A stretch of 64,000 bases of DNA from DAIMFL01 sp964372215 (GTDB lineage Bacteria; Pseudomonadota; Alphaproteobacteria; Dongiales; Dongiaceae), in the NCBI GenBank assembly GCA_964372215.1, contig CAYJQC010000009.1, positions 1 to 64,000 on the forward strand, written 5' to 3'. This document shows positions 36,021 through 43,978 of the stretch, piece after piece. The position numbers and the translations under genes were made by a program. The notes below the pieces were generated by a model that did not search any database, was not told where the DNA came from, and was given only the letters and a program-made list of their open reading frames with translations. Position 1 is the first letter of the stretch. The number at the start of each line of letters is the position of its first letter.

Positions 36021-36623
36021 CTAAGGAAACAGATGTTCCGTCTCCCACCCTTGGTCCCCGCGATGGTAGACCAGCCGCTCGTGCAAACGGAACGGCCGAT
36101 CCTCCCAGAACTCGATGCGCAGCGGCACGACGCGGAAACCGGACCAGTAAGGCGGCCGCGGCACGCTGCCGATGCCGAATTTCGCGGTATAGCGGGCGAC
36201 CCGCTTCTCGAGCTGGAAGCGGCCCTCGAGCGGCCGCGACTGCTGGGACGCCCAGGCGCCGATCTGGCTGGCCCGCGGCCGGCTGGCGAAATAGCCGTCG
36301 GCCTCGTCCGCCGTGACCTGCTCCACCGGCCCCTCGATCCGAATCGAGCGGCGCAACGACTTCCAGTGGAAGCACAGCGCCGCGCTGGGATTGGCCAGGA
36401 TCTGCTCGCCCTTGCGGCTCTCGTAGTTGGTGTAGAAGGTGAAGCCGCGGTCGTCGAGGCCGCGCAGCAGCACCATGCGCACGCTCGGCCGGCCTTCGGC
36501 ATCGGCGGTGGCGAGCGCCATCGCATTGGGGTCGTTGGGTTCCTTCGCCTCGGCCTCCTCGAGCCAGGCGGCGAACAGCCCGAACGGATCGGTCGCGGTA
36601 GTCGCCATCGCGGGGTCTGCCAT
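36021..36623 (-). CDS. pdxH: Pyridoxamine 5'-phosphate oxidase
   Basis: This 200-residue FMN enzyme oxidises pyridoxine or pyridoxamine phosphate to pyridoxal phosphate. It has the FMN-binding stretches PSVRMVLLRGLDDRGFTFYT and NYESRKGEQI, the segment SRPRASQIGAWAS and the C-terminal RLHERLVYHRG. I chose the ATG at 36623, with an alternative ATG at 36608. A longer frame to 36815 has no homology. The position next to dnaJ, fabI and aroC is common in Alphaproteobacteria. Confidence 0.93.
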   Translation of the reverse strand: MADPAMATTATDPFGLFAAWLEEAEAKEPNDPNAMALATADAEGRPSVRMVLLRGLDDRGFTFYTNYESRKGEQILANPSAALCFHWKSLRRSIRIEGPVEQVTADEADGYFASRPRASQIGAWASQQSRPLEGRFQLEKRVARYTAKFGIGSVPRPPYWSGFRVVPLRIEFWEDRPFRLHERLVYHRGDQGWETEHLFP

Positions 36624-36844
36624 TGGTTGCGGGGGAGCCCGGCCGGGCGAATCGCCGGCCCGGCCACGCCATTGAATCTGCACTTTCCCGAGCATATTTC
36701 CAGCCCTGCCGGATCGCCTCGGGCGAATCGCCGACGCGAGCCCTTTCGCGCCGCCTATGGGCAGAACTCGCGGCGATCGGCTAAACTTGCGGTCGGACGG
36801 CCGGGACACCGGCACGATCGGCGGGATTGGAGCGCGGAGCGAAG

Positions 36845-37345
36845 ATGCGGACAGGAACGATCGGCGGGCGGTTGGCCGGATTCGCCGGCATGCTGGCGGT
36901 GGCGTTGCCGCTCGCCCTGGGGCTGCCCGGCTGCGCCGACCGCGGCCCAGGCGAAACCGCGGGCACCATCGTCGGCGGCGTGCTCGGCGCCGTGGTCGGC
37001 TCGCAGATCGGCTCGGGCACCGGCCAGATCGTCGCCACCGCCGCCGGCACCCTGCTTGGCGCCTGGATCGGCGGCTCGATCGGCCGCTCGCTCGACGAGC
37101 GCGACCGCGAGACCGCCTACCGGACCGACCAGAAGGCGCTCGAGGACAACGCCGACGGCGAGACCGCGGGCTGGAGCAATCCGGACAACCAGTCCAGCGG
37201 TTCGATCACCCCGGTGAACAACTTCCAGACCGCCAGCGGGCAGTGCCGCGACTACGAGAAGTCGGTGGTGATCGACGGCAAGGTCGAGCAGGCCAAGGGC
37301 ACCGCCTGCCGCAACAGCGACGGGACCTGGGTCGAGGCCAACTGA
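36845..37345 (+). CDS. 17-kDa surface antigen-like lipoprotein (RT0821/Lpp0805 type)
   Basis: This 166-residue protein has a lipoprotein signal (MLAVALPLALGLPGC) followed by a glycine-zipper membrane stretch (GTIVGGVLGAVVGSQIGSGT, AAGTLLGAWIGGSIGRSLDE). The C-terminal domain ends QCRDYEKSVVIDGKVEQAKG with a Cys pair, as in the rickettsial 17-kDa antigen family. It should sit in the outer membrane. The ATG at 36845 follows GGAGCGAAG. It is 4 nt before dnaJ. Confidence 0.85.
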   Translation: MRTGTIGGRLAGFAGMLAVALPLALGLPGCADRGPGETAGTIVGGVLGAVVGSQIGSGTGQIVATAAGTLLGAWIGGSIGRSLDERDRETAYRTDQKALEDNADGETAGWSNPDNQSSGSITPVNNFQTASGQCRDYEKSVVIDGKVEQAKGTACRNSDGTWVEAN

Positions 37346-37349
37346 TCCG

Positions 37350-38276
37350 ATGAAGGACCCCTACCAGACCCTGGGCGTGGCGCGCGGCGCCAGCGCCGAG
37401 GACATCAAGAAGGCCTATCGCAAACTCGCCAAGAAGCTGCATCCCGACCTCAATCCCGGGAACAAGTCGATCGAGCAGGAGTTCAAGGAGGTCACGGCCG
37501 CCTACGACCTGCTGTCCGACGCCGACAAGCGGGCGAAGTTCGATCGCGGCGAGATCGACGCGTCGGGCGCCGAGCGACCGGGCCGCGGCTTCTATCGCAG
37601 CTACGCCGGCGGCGGCCAGGGCGCGAAGTACCGCGGCGGCGGCGATTCCTTCGCCGACGACATCTTTTCCGACCTGTTCAGCGGCGGCTTCGGCAGCCGG
37701 GGCGGCGCGGCCGGCGGGCGCGGCGGCGCCCGCATGAACATCCGCGGCGCCGACGTGTCCTATGCCACCACCGCGAGCTTCGGCGAGGCGGCGCTGGGCG
37801 CCAAGAAGCGGATCACCCTGACCGACGGCAAGACCATCGACGTCACCATTCCGCCGGGCACCGAGGACGGCCAGACGCTGCGCCTCAAGGGCCAGGGCCT
37901 GCCCGGCCTCGGCGGGCCGCCCGGCGACGCCTTCATCGAGATCAAGGTGGCGCCGCACCCGCACTTCACCCGCGACGGCGGCGACATCCATCTCGAACTG
38001 CCGGTGAGCCTGCCGGAGGCAGTGCTCGGCGCCACCGTCACCGTGCCGACCATCGACGGCAAGGTCTCGCTCAAGGTGCCGGCCGGCGCCAACACCGGCA
38101 CCGTGCTGCGCCTGCGCGGCAAGGGCGTGGCCCGCAAGGGCGGCGAGCGCGGCGACCAGTACGTGAAGCTCAAGCTGCTGCTGCCCGAGAAGCCCGACTC
38201 CGAGCTCAGCGAGTTCGTCGAGCGTTGGGCCAAGAATCACGCCTATGACCCGCGCACCAAGCTCGACTTGAAATAG
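37350..38276 (+). CDS. DnaJ-class co-chaperone (CbpA-like)
   Basis: This 308-residue protein has an N-terminal J domain (residues 2-68) with the HPD motif in KKLHPDLNPGNK, a Gly/Phe-rich linker, and two C-terminal beta domains (LPGLGGPPGDAFIEIKV, GTVLRLRGKGVARKGGERGD). The zinc-finger region of DnaJ is absent, as in CbpA. It stimulates the ATPase of DnaK and hands over unfolded protein. The next gene encodes a CbpM-like modulator, which supports the CbpA assignment. Confidence 0.9.
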   Translation: MKDPYQTLGVARGASAEDIKKAYRKLAKKLHPDLNPGNKSIEQEFKEVTAAYDLLSDADKRAKFDRGEIDASGAERPGRGFYRSYAGGGQGAKYRGGGDSFADDIFSDLFSGGFGSRGGAAGGRGGARMNIRGADVSYATTASFGEAALGAKKRITLTDGKTIDVTIPPGTEDGQTLRLKGQGLPGLGGPPGDAFIEIKVAPHPHFTRDGGDIHLELPVSLPEAVLGATVTVPTIDGKVSLKVPAGANTGTVLRLRGKGVARKGGERGDQYVKLKLLLPEKPDSELSEFVERWAKNHAYDPRTKLDLK

Positions 38277-38278
38277 CG

Positions 38279-38623
38279 ATGGCCGGGCAGAGCATGATCC
38301 GCACCTTCGAGGAGATCGTCGCCGAGATCGAGATCGCGCCGGCCGAGCTCGGCGCCTGGATCGAGCAGCAATGGGTGCTGCCGACCCGCCAGGGCGACAC
38401 CCACATGTTCAACGAGGCGGATATCGCCCGGGTCCGGCTGATCTGCGACCTGCGCCGCGACATGGCGGTCAACGACGAGGCGGTGCCGGTGATCCTCCAG
38501 CTGCTCGACCAGATCTACGGCCTGCGCGACACGCTGGCCGAGCTGCGCGCGGCGATCGACGCCGCCTCGCCGGCGGCGCGCCAGGAGATTTTGAGCCGGC
38601 TGGGGCCGCAGGCAGAGGGGTGA
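38279..38623 (+). CDS. CbpM-like chaperone modulator
   Basis: This 114-residue helical protein has the CbpM/MerR-like pattern: IEIAPAELGAWIEQQWVLP, then the DNA-binding-like helix MFNEADIARVRLICDLRRDM and a C-terminal dimer helix (LLDQIYGLRDTLAELRAAID). CbpM binds the J domain of CbpA and restrains it. The ATG is 2 nt after the dnaJ stop, showing co-translation; a second ATG lies at 38294. Confidence 0.8.
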   Translation: MAGQSMIRTFEEIVAEIEIAPAELGAWIEQQWVLPTRQGDTHMFNEADIARVRLICDLRRDMAVNDEAVPVILQLLDQIYGLRDTLAELRAAIDAASPAARQEILSRLGPQAEG

Positions 38624-38668
38624 GGGCATGGGTTCGACGAGAGCGATCCGCGCCGCGGAGTGGCACCG

Positions 38669-39268
38669 ATGAATGAGCCGATGACGCTGCTGCAGATGGC
38701 CGGGGCGGCCGGTGATCCGCCGCCCTTGTCATCCGCCGTGGTCCTCGTCATCGACGCTCAGAACGAATACGTGGACGGGAAGCTGGCGCTGCCCGGCGTC
38801 GGCCCGGCGCTCGAGCAGATCGCCGAGCTGCTGCGCCGCGCCCGCACGCTGAGGGCCCCGGTCATCCATGTCGCCCACAAGGGCCGCTCCGGCGGCCTGT
38901 TCGACCGGACCGCGCGATCCGGCGCGATTGCCGACAAGGCCGCTCCCGAGGGAGGGGAGATCGTCGTCGAGAAGACGCTGCCCAACGCCTTCACCGGCAC
39001 CGACCTGGAGGCGCGGATCCGCGGCACCGGCCGCGATACGCTGGTGCTGTGCGGTTTCATGACCCACATGTGCGTGAGCGCGACGGCGCGCTGCGGCCTC
39101 GATCTCGGCTTCAAGAACGTGGTGGTCGCGGATGCCTGCGCCACGCGAGATCTGCCTGATCCGACCGGCGGGCCGGCGGTGGACGCTGCGGCTCTGCACC
39201 GCGCCGAGCTGGCGGCCCTGGCCGATCGCTTCGCCGTCGTGGCGCCGCTCGCCGCCCTGCCCGATTAA
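38669..39268 (+). CDS. Isochorismatase-family cysteine hydrolase
   Basis: This 199-residue protein has the family triad: Asp in VVLVIDAQNEYVDG, Lys in VVEKTLPNAFTG and Cys in CGFMTHMCVSATARCG. Members hydrolyse amides or isochorismate-type ethers, for example nicotinamide or N-carbamoyl compounds; the substrate is not clear here. The ATG at 38669 has GGAG 8 nt upstream. A GTG at 38660 is possible but overlaps that ribosome-binding site. The end overlaps the convergent membrane-protein gene by 4 nt. Confidence 0.87.
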   Translation: MNEPMTLLQMAGAAGDPPPLSSAVVLVIDAQNEYVDGKLALPGVGPALEQIAELLRRARTLRAPVIHVAHKGRSGGLFDRTARSGAIADKAAPEGGEIVVEKTLPNAFTGTDLEARIRGTGRDTLVLCGFMTHMCVSATARCGLDLGFKNVVVADACATRDLPDPTGGPAVDAAALHRAELAALADRFAVVAPLAALPD

Positions 39269-40152
39269 CCGGCCCCTGACGCGTTTCCCAGCACTGCCGC
39301 CTGGCGCTCCCGCCATTCCGGCAGCGCCGCCACCACCTCGGCGCCGAACAGGGTGACCGCCCAGCAGGCATACATCCAGACCAGGAAGATCGGCACCGCG
39401 GCGATCGCGCCGTAGATCACCTCGTAGCTCGGGAAGTAGATCAGGTAGAGCGCAAAGGCGCGCTTCAGCGCTTCGAACAGCAGCGCCGCGGCGAGGCCGC
39501 CGACCAGCGCATCCATGCGCCGCATCCGCTTGTTGGGAACCACGAGATAGAGCAGCGCGAAGCCGATCGCCTCGAGCGCGAACGGACCGAACGGGGCGAG
39601 CCAGCGAACCACGGTGGCGAAGCCCGAGCCGCCGACGCTCTGCCCGGTGGTGTAGAGCAGTCCCGACAGCCAGATCGCCAGGCCGAACAGCAGCGGCCCC
39701 ATGGTCAGAATCGCCCAGTAGGCGAGGAACCGCACCACCAGCGAGCGCAGGGCGGTGACCCGCCAGATCCGGGCGAAGGCGTGGTTGATGGTGTTGAGCA
39801 GCAGCACCGCGGTGACCGCCAGCCCGACCACCCCGATGCCGGTCAGGCGGGTCGCCTTGTCGATGAAGTCGTGCAGGGCGACGATGGCCGCGTCGCTCTG
39901 GGTCGGCAGCAGCGCGCCGGTGATGTGGCGCTCCGCGTCTTCCTGCAGTTCGGCGAAGAACGGGAAGACCCGGAGAATCGACAGGAACACCGCGAGCAGC
40001 GGCACCAGGGCGAGGAGCGAGGTGTAGCTGAGCGCGCCCGCCGTGGCGAGGCAGCGGTCGGTGGCGAACCGGCGCCAGGCGAAGCCGGCGAACGCCAGCG
40101 CCCGGCCGATCAGCCGCCGGCCCCGCAGCAGAATCCCCGACCCGTCGGCCAT
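39265..40152 (-). CDS. YihY/BrkB-family inner membrane protein
   Basis: This 295-residue protein has about six transmembrane segments and the family motifs TAGALSYTSLLALVPLLAVF near the N-terminus, WRVTALRSLVVRFLAYWAIL in the middle and PSYEVIYGAIAAVPIFLVWM near the end. It was once called ribonuclease BN, which is now considered wrong for this family; its real job is unknown. It is convergent with the isochorismatase gene, and the two stop codons share TTAA. Confidence 0.88.
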   Translation of the reverse strand: MADGSGILLRGRRLIGRALAFAGFAWRRFATDRCLATAGALSYTSLLALVPLLAVFLSILRVFPFFAELQEDAERHITGALLPTQSDAAIVALHDFIDKATRLTGIGVVGLAVTAVLLLNTINHAFARIWRVTALRSLVVRFLAYWAILTMGPLLFGLAIWLSGLLYTTGQSVGGSGFATVVRWLAPFGPFALEAIGFALLYLVVPNKRMRRMDALVGGLAAALLFEALKRAFALYLIYFPSYEVIYGAIAAVPIFLVWMYACWAVTLFGAEVVAALPEWRERQAAVLGNASGAG

Positions 40153-40367
40153 GCCCTCCCCGTTCTCCGCCCTGGCCGCTCCCGGCCCCTGCGCGGGATC
40201 CGGCCGGATCGGCTCAAGTCCTTGTTGTCACGCGCATATTTGCCTGAGTCTCGAAGCCCCGATCAAGCCTCGCGGACGGCCCCGCAGCCCGGGCGGCTGG
40301 TTTGACCGCCCCAGGCATTTGTGTAGGATGCGGCACCTTTCCCTTTCCCACCACCGAAGAGGGCATT

Positions 40368-41207
40368 ATGGCAGATGACGGCGGGCTGATGGCCGGCAAG
40401 CGCGGTCTCGTCATGGGCGTGGCGAACGACCGTTCGATCGCCTGGGGCATCGCTCGCGCCGTCGCCGCCCAGGGTGCCGAGCTTGCCTTCACCTATCAGG
40501 GCGAGGCGTTGGAAAAGCGCGTGCGCCCGCTCGCCGAGCAGGTCGGCGCCAAGCTGGTGCTGCCGTGCGACGTGAGCACCGATGAAAGCCTCGACGCCAC
40601 CTTCAAGGCGATCGAGGAATCCTGGGGCGGGCTCGACTTCCTGGTCCATGCCATCGCCTATTCGGACAAGGAGGGACTGAAGGGCGGCTATGTCGCGACC
40701 ACAAGGGCCAACTTCGCGATGACCCTCGACATCTCCTGCTATTCCTTCACCGCCTGCGCCCAGCGCGCGGTGCCGCTGATGAAGAACGGCGGCAGCCTGA
40801 TCACCCTGTCCTATTACGGCGCCGAGCGGGTGATGCCGCATTACAACGTGATGGGCGTCGCCAAGGCGGCGCTCGAGGCCAGCGTGCGCTACCTCGCCGC
40901 CGATGTCGGCGGCGACGGCATCCGGGTCAACGCCATCTCGGCCGGCCCGATCAAGACGCTCGCCGCTTCGGGGATCGGCGACTTCCGCTATATCCTGAAG
41001 TGGAACGAGCTCAACGCACCCTTGAAGCGCAACGTCACCACCGACCAGGTCGGTTCGGCCGCGCTCTACCTGCTGTCCGACCTGTCGTCCGGCGTCACCG
41101 GCGAGGTCCACCACGTCGACAGCGGCTATCACCTGGTCGGCATGCTGCGGACCGACGCGGTGGCCGAGGTGCGCGAAATGCTCGCCAACTTCAACCCGCA
41201 GGGCTGA
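40368..41207 (+). CDS. fabI: Enoyl-[acyl-carrier-protein] reductase (NADH)
   Basis: This 279-residue enzyme carries out the last reduction step of fatty acid elongation. It has the FabI-type cofactor motif LVMGVANDRSIAWGIARAVA, the substrate segment SYYGAERVMPHYNVMGVAKA with the catalytic Tyr-x6-Lys, and GPIKTLAASGIGDF. The ATG at 40368 follows GAAGAGGG. It lies 16 nt before aroC, so they are probably one transcript. Confidence 0.95.
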   Translation: MADDGGLMAGKRGLVMGVANDRSIAWGIARAVAAQGAELAFTYQGEALEKRVRPLAEQVGAKLVLPCDVSTDESLDATFKAIEESWGGLDFLVHAIAYSDKEGLKGGYVATTRANFAMTLDISCYSFTACAQRAVPLMKNGGSLITLSYYGAERVMPHYNVMGVAKAALEASVRYLAADVGGDGIRVNAISAGPIKTLAASGIGDFRYILKWNELNAPLKRNVTTDQVGSAALYLLSDLSSGVTGEVHHVDSGYHLVGMLRTDAVAEVREMLANFNPQG

Positions 41208-41223
41208 GGACGCCGCCCCAGCC

Positions 41224-42309
41224 ATGTCGGCCAACAGTTTCGGCACGCTGTTCCGCTTCACCAGCTGGGGCGAGAGTCACGGGCCGGCGATCGGCTGCGT
41301 GGTCGACGGTGCGCCGCCGCTGATCCCGCTGGCCGAGGCCGACATCCAGCGCTGGGTCGACCGGCGCCGCCCCGGGCAGTCGCGTTTCACCACCCAGCGG
41401 CGCGAGCCGGACAGCGTGAAGATCCTGTCCGGCGTGTTCGAGGGCCGCACCACCGGCACCCCGATCAGCCTGGTGATCGAGAACGTCGATCAGCGCTCCA
41501 AGGACTACGGCGCGATCAAGGACAGCTATCGCCCGGGCCACGCCGACTACACCTACATGGCCAAGTACGGCATCCGCGATCCTCGCGGTGGCGGGCGCTC
41601 CTCGGCGCGCGAGACCGCGATGCGGGTGGCGGCCGGCGCGGTGGCGCGCAAGATTCTCGACCATCTGCTCGACGAGCCGGTGGTGATCCGCGGCGCGCTG
41701 GTGCAGATGGGGCCGCACGCGGTCGACCGCGCGCGCTGGGACTGGGACGAGATCGAGCGCAATCCGTTCTGGTCGCCGGACGCGACCGCCGCGGCGACCT
41801 GGGAGAAGTTCCTCGACGGCGTCCGCAAGGCCGGCTCGTCGACCGGCGCGGTGATCGAGGTGTCCGCGAGCGGGGTTCCGGCCGGGCTCGGCGCGCCGCT
41901 CTACGGCAAGCTCGACGCCGACCTCGCCACCGCGATGATGGGCATCAACGCGGTCAAGGGCGTCGAGATCGGCGCCGGCTTCGCCGCCGCCGCCCTGTCG
42001 GGCGAAGCCAACGCCGACGAGATGCGCATGGAGAACGGCAGGATCCGATTCCTGTCCAACAACGCCGGCGGCGTGCTCGGCGGCATCTCCACCGGCCAGG
42101 ACCTGGTGGTGCGCTTCGCGGTGAAGCCGACCAGCTCGATCCTCGCAGCCCGCCGCACGGTGACCGCGGCCGGCGAGGACACCGACATCTCGACCAAGGG
42201 CCGCCACGACCCCTGCGTCGGCATCCGCGCGGTGCCGGTCGGCGAGGCGATGATGGCGGTGGTGCTGGCCGACCACCTGCTGCGCCACCGCGCGCAATGC
42301 GGACTCTGA
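41224..42309 (+). CDS. aroC: Chorismate synthase
   Basis: This 361-residue enzyme makes chorismate from EPSP with reduced FMN, the last common step to the aromatic amino acids. It has the classic signatures GESHGPAIGCVVDG, RPGHADYTYMAKYG, RGGGRSSARETAMRVAAGA and the end segment GRHDPCVGIRAVPVGEAM. The start at 41224 begins MSANSFGTLFRFTSWGESHG, the usual N-terminus. Confidence 0.95.
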   Translation: MSANSFGTLFRFTSWGESHGPAIGCVVDGAPPLIPLAEADIQRWVDRRRPGQSRFTTQRREPDSVKILSGVFEGRTTGTPISLVIENVDQRSKDYGAIKDSYRPGHADYTYMAKYGIRDPRGGGRSSARETAMRVAAGAVARKILDHLLDEPVVIRGALVQMGPHAVDRARWDWDEIERNPFWSPDATAAATWEKFLDGVRKAGSSTGAVIEVSASGVPAGLGAPLYGKLDADLATAMMGINAVKGVEIGAGFAAAALSGEANADEMRMENGRIRFLSNNAGGVLGGISTGQDLVVRFAVKPTSSILAARRTVTAAGEDTDISTKGRHDPCVGIRAVPVGEAMMAVVLADHLLRHRAQCGL

Positions 42310-42341
42310 GCCGACGTCACCGCATCGGCGCAGGAAAGACT

Positions 42342-42447
42342 CACCACAAAGACACGAAGACACAAAGCAGCGCATCGTTGCGCGGGCCTCGCCCGCGCGG
42401 GAAACCGGCTTCGTGACTCCTTCGTGCCTTTGAGCCTTTGTGGTTCA
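42342..42447. repeat. Palindromic repeat, family D, copy 2
   Basis: CACCACAAAGACACGAAGAC at the left and TGCCTTTGAGCCTTTGTGG at the right are inverted arms. The centre holds a different GC-rich hairpin (GCGCGGGC-CTC-GCCCGCGC). The arms match those at 17349-17514, where a family B element occupies the centre. Confidence 0.8.
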
Positions 42448-42484
42448 TCCTCTCCATCCGCTTGCGTCGGCGGCGCCCGTTTCT

Positions 42485-42596
42485 AGACCAAGATCGCCTC
42501 GGATCGAATCAATCCGAGGCGTGAATTTTGGTCTGCCTCATTGAAGTGGAGCATGATTCACGGATCGCACTGTTTCAGTGCGAACCGACCATGCTC
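42485..42596. repeat. Double palindrome, family E, next to the rlmD stop codon
   Basis: The first hairpin has outer arms AGACCAA and TTGGTCT and inner arms GCCTCGGAT and ATCCGAGGC (42485-42534). The second has outer arms GAGCATG and CATGCTC and an inner GCACTG-TTT-CAGTGC (42549-42596). The last arm reaches the stop codon of the minus-strand methyltransferase gene, so it may terminate both converging transcripts. Confidence 0.72.
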
Positions 42597-43912
42597 TAGC
42601 GCCGGAAAGCGGCCACCAGCTCGAGATGCCCGGTCCAGGGGAACTGGTCGACCGGCTGGATCCAGTCGAGCCGGAAGCCGCCATCGACCAGGATGCGGGC
42701 GTCGCGAACGAAGGTCGCGGGATTGCAGGACACCGCGACCGCGGTGGAAACCGCCGAGCGGGCCAGCATCTCCACCTGGTCGCGGGCGCCGGCGCGCGGC
42801 GGATCGAACACCACGGCATCGTAGCGGTCGAGCTCGTGGGCGAGCAGCGGCCGCGCCTCGAGGTCGCGGCGCTCGGCCGTGACCATCGGCCCCAGCCCGG
42901 AGCCGCGCGCCGCGGCCAGCAGCGCCTCCAGCGCCGGTCCGGCCCCGTCCACCGCGTGCAGCCGGGCGCCGGCCGCGGCGAGCGGCAGCGAGAAGGTGCC
43001 GCAGCCGGCATAGAGATCGGCGATCCGGCGCGCCGGCCCGGCCGCCTCGATCACCGCGGCGGTCAGGGCCGCCTCGCCGTCCCGGCTCGGCTGCAGGAAC
43101 GGCCCCGGCGGCGGCGTCACCGCGATCGTGCCGAAGCGCACGACCGGGGCCCGGCGCAGCGCCAGCGGCTCCGCCGCGTCGCCGGGCCGGCCCCAGCTCA
43201 CCCGCGCGAAATCGCAGGCTTCGGCCAAGGCGGCGAGCGCTTGGCGGGCCGCGAGGCTCGGGTCGCCCGCCGACATCACCAGCAGATCGATGCCGGTCTC
43301 GGTCTGCACCAGCATGAGATCCGCCGTATCGCCGTGCTCGAGCACCGCGAGCAGCGCCGCGCGGAGCGGCGCCAGCAGCGCCGTCAGGGCCGGCAGCAGG
43401 ATCGGGCACGCCGCCAGATCGACGATCCGGTGTCGTGCCCGGGCGTGGAAGCCGAGGCGGACCTGCCCGCCCTGGCGCAAGGCGGACAATGTCGCCCGGC
43501 GCCTGGTGCCGGGCGCGATGCGGATCAGCGGTCGCAACGGCGTTTCGGCCAGGCCGCGGCGCGCCAGGGCGGCCGGCAGCAGCGCGGCCTTCCACGACCG
43601 GTACGTGGCATCGTCGAGATGCTGGACCGCGCAACCGCCGCAATCGCCGAAATGGCGGCAGGGCGCGGCAGCCCGCGCCGGGCCGGGCTCCGCCAGCCGA
43701 AGCAGCCGGGCGGCGAGGCCATCGCCCTTCGGTCCGTCGATCTCGACCTCGACGAGGTCGCCGGGTGCGGCGAGCGGCACGAAGACCGGCCGGCCGTCGA
43801 GCTCGGCCACGCCGTCGCCCTGGGCACCGAGCGCCGCGACCCGCAGCAGCGCCCGCCGGGCCGGGCTGGCTGAATTGGCGCTTTTGCGCCGGCGCTGCAC
43901 GCGTCGCGTCAT
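42596..43912 (-). CDS. Class I SAM-dependent RNA (uracil-C5)-methyltransferase, RlmD/TrmA family
   Basis: This 438-residue protein has an N-terminal TRAM-like domain (RRALLRVAALGAQGDGVAEL), an Fe-S cluster motif with cysteines in APCRHFGDCGGCAVQHL and a later Cys (AACPIL), the SAM motif IADLYAGCGTFSLPLAAAG and the catalytic cysteine in AVSCNPATFVRDA. It methylates a uracil in 23S rRNA or tRNA; RlmD-like 23S methylation is the most probable. It stands alone, convergent with aroC. Confidence 0.87.
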   Translation of the reverse strand: MTRRVQRRRKSANSASPARRALLRVAALGAQGDGVAELDGRPVFVPLAAPGDLVEVEIDGPKGDGLAARLLRLAEPGPARAAAPCRHFGDCGGCAVQHLDDATYRSWKAALLPAALARRGLAETPLRPLIRIAPGTRRRATLSALRQGGQVRLGFHARARHRIVDLAACPILLPALTALLAPLRAALLAVLEHGDTADLMLVQTETGIDLLVMSAGDPSLAARQALAALAEACDFARVSWGRPGDAAEPLALRRAPVVRFGTIAVTPPPGPFLQPSRDGEAALTAAVIEAAGPARRIADLYAGCGTFSLPLAAAGARLHAVDGAGPALEALLAAARGSGLGPMVTAERRDLEARPLLAHELDRYDAVVFDPPRAGARDQVEMLARSAVSTAVAVSCNPATFVRDARILVDGGFRLDWIQPVDQFPWTGHLELVAAFRR

Positions 43913-43978
43913 GGCACTTGCCTGGACAGATGGTCGCGGGCCGCCCCGCGTCTCGCGACAGGGCGCGCCGGGAAAGCT

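Noticed and set aside
39265..40152. Ribonuclease BN activity for the YihY/BrkB protein
   Set aside because: The old name for this family was an error; true RNase BN is an unrelated metallo-beta-lactamase-fold enzyme.
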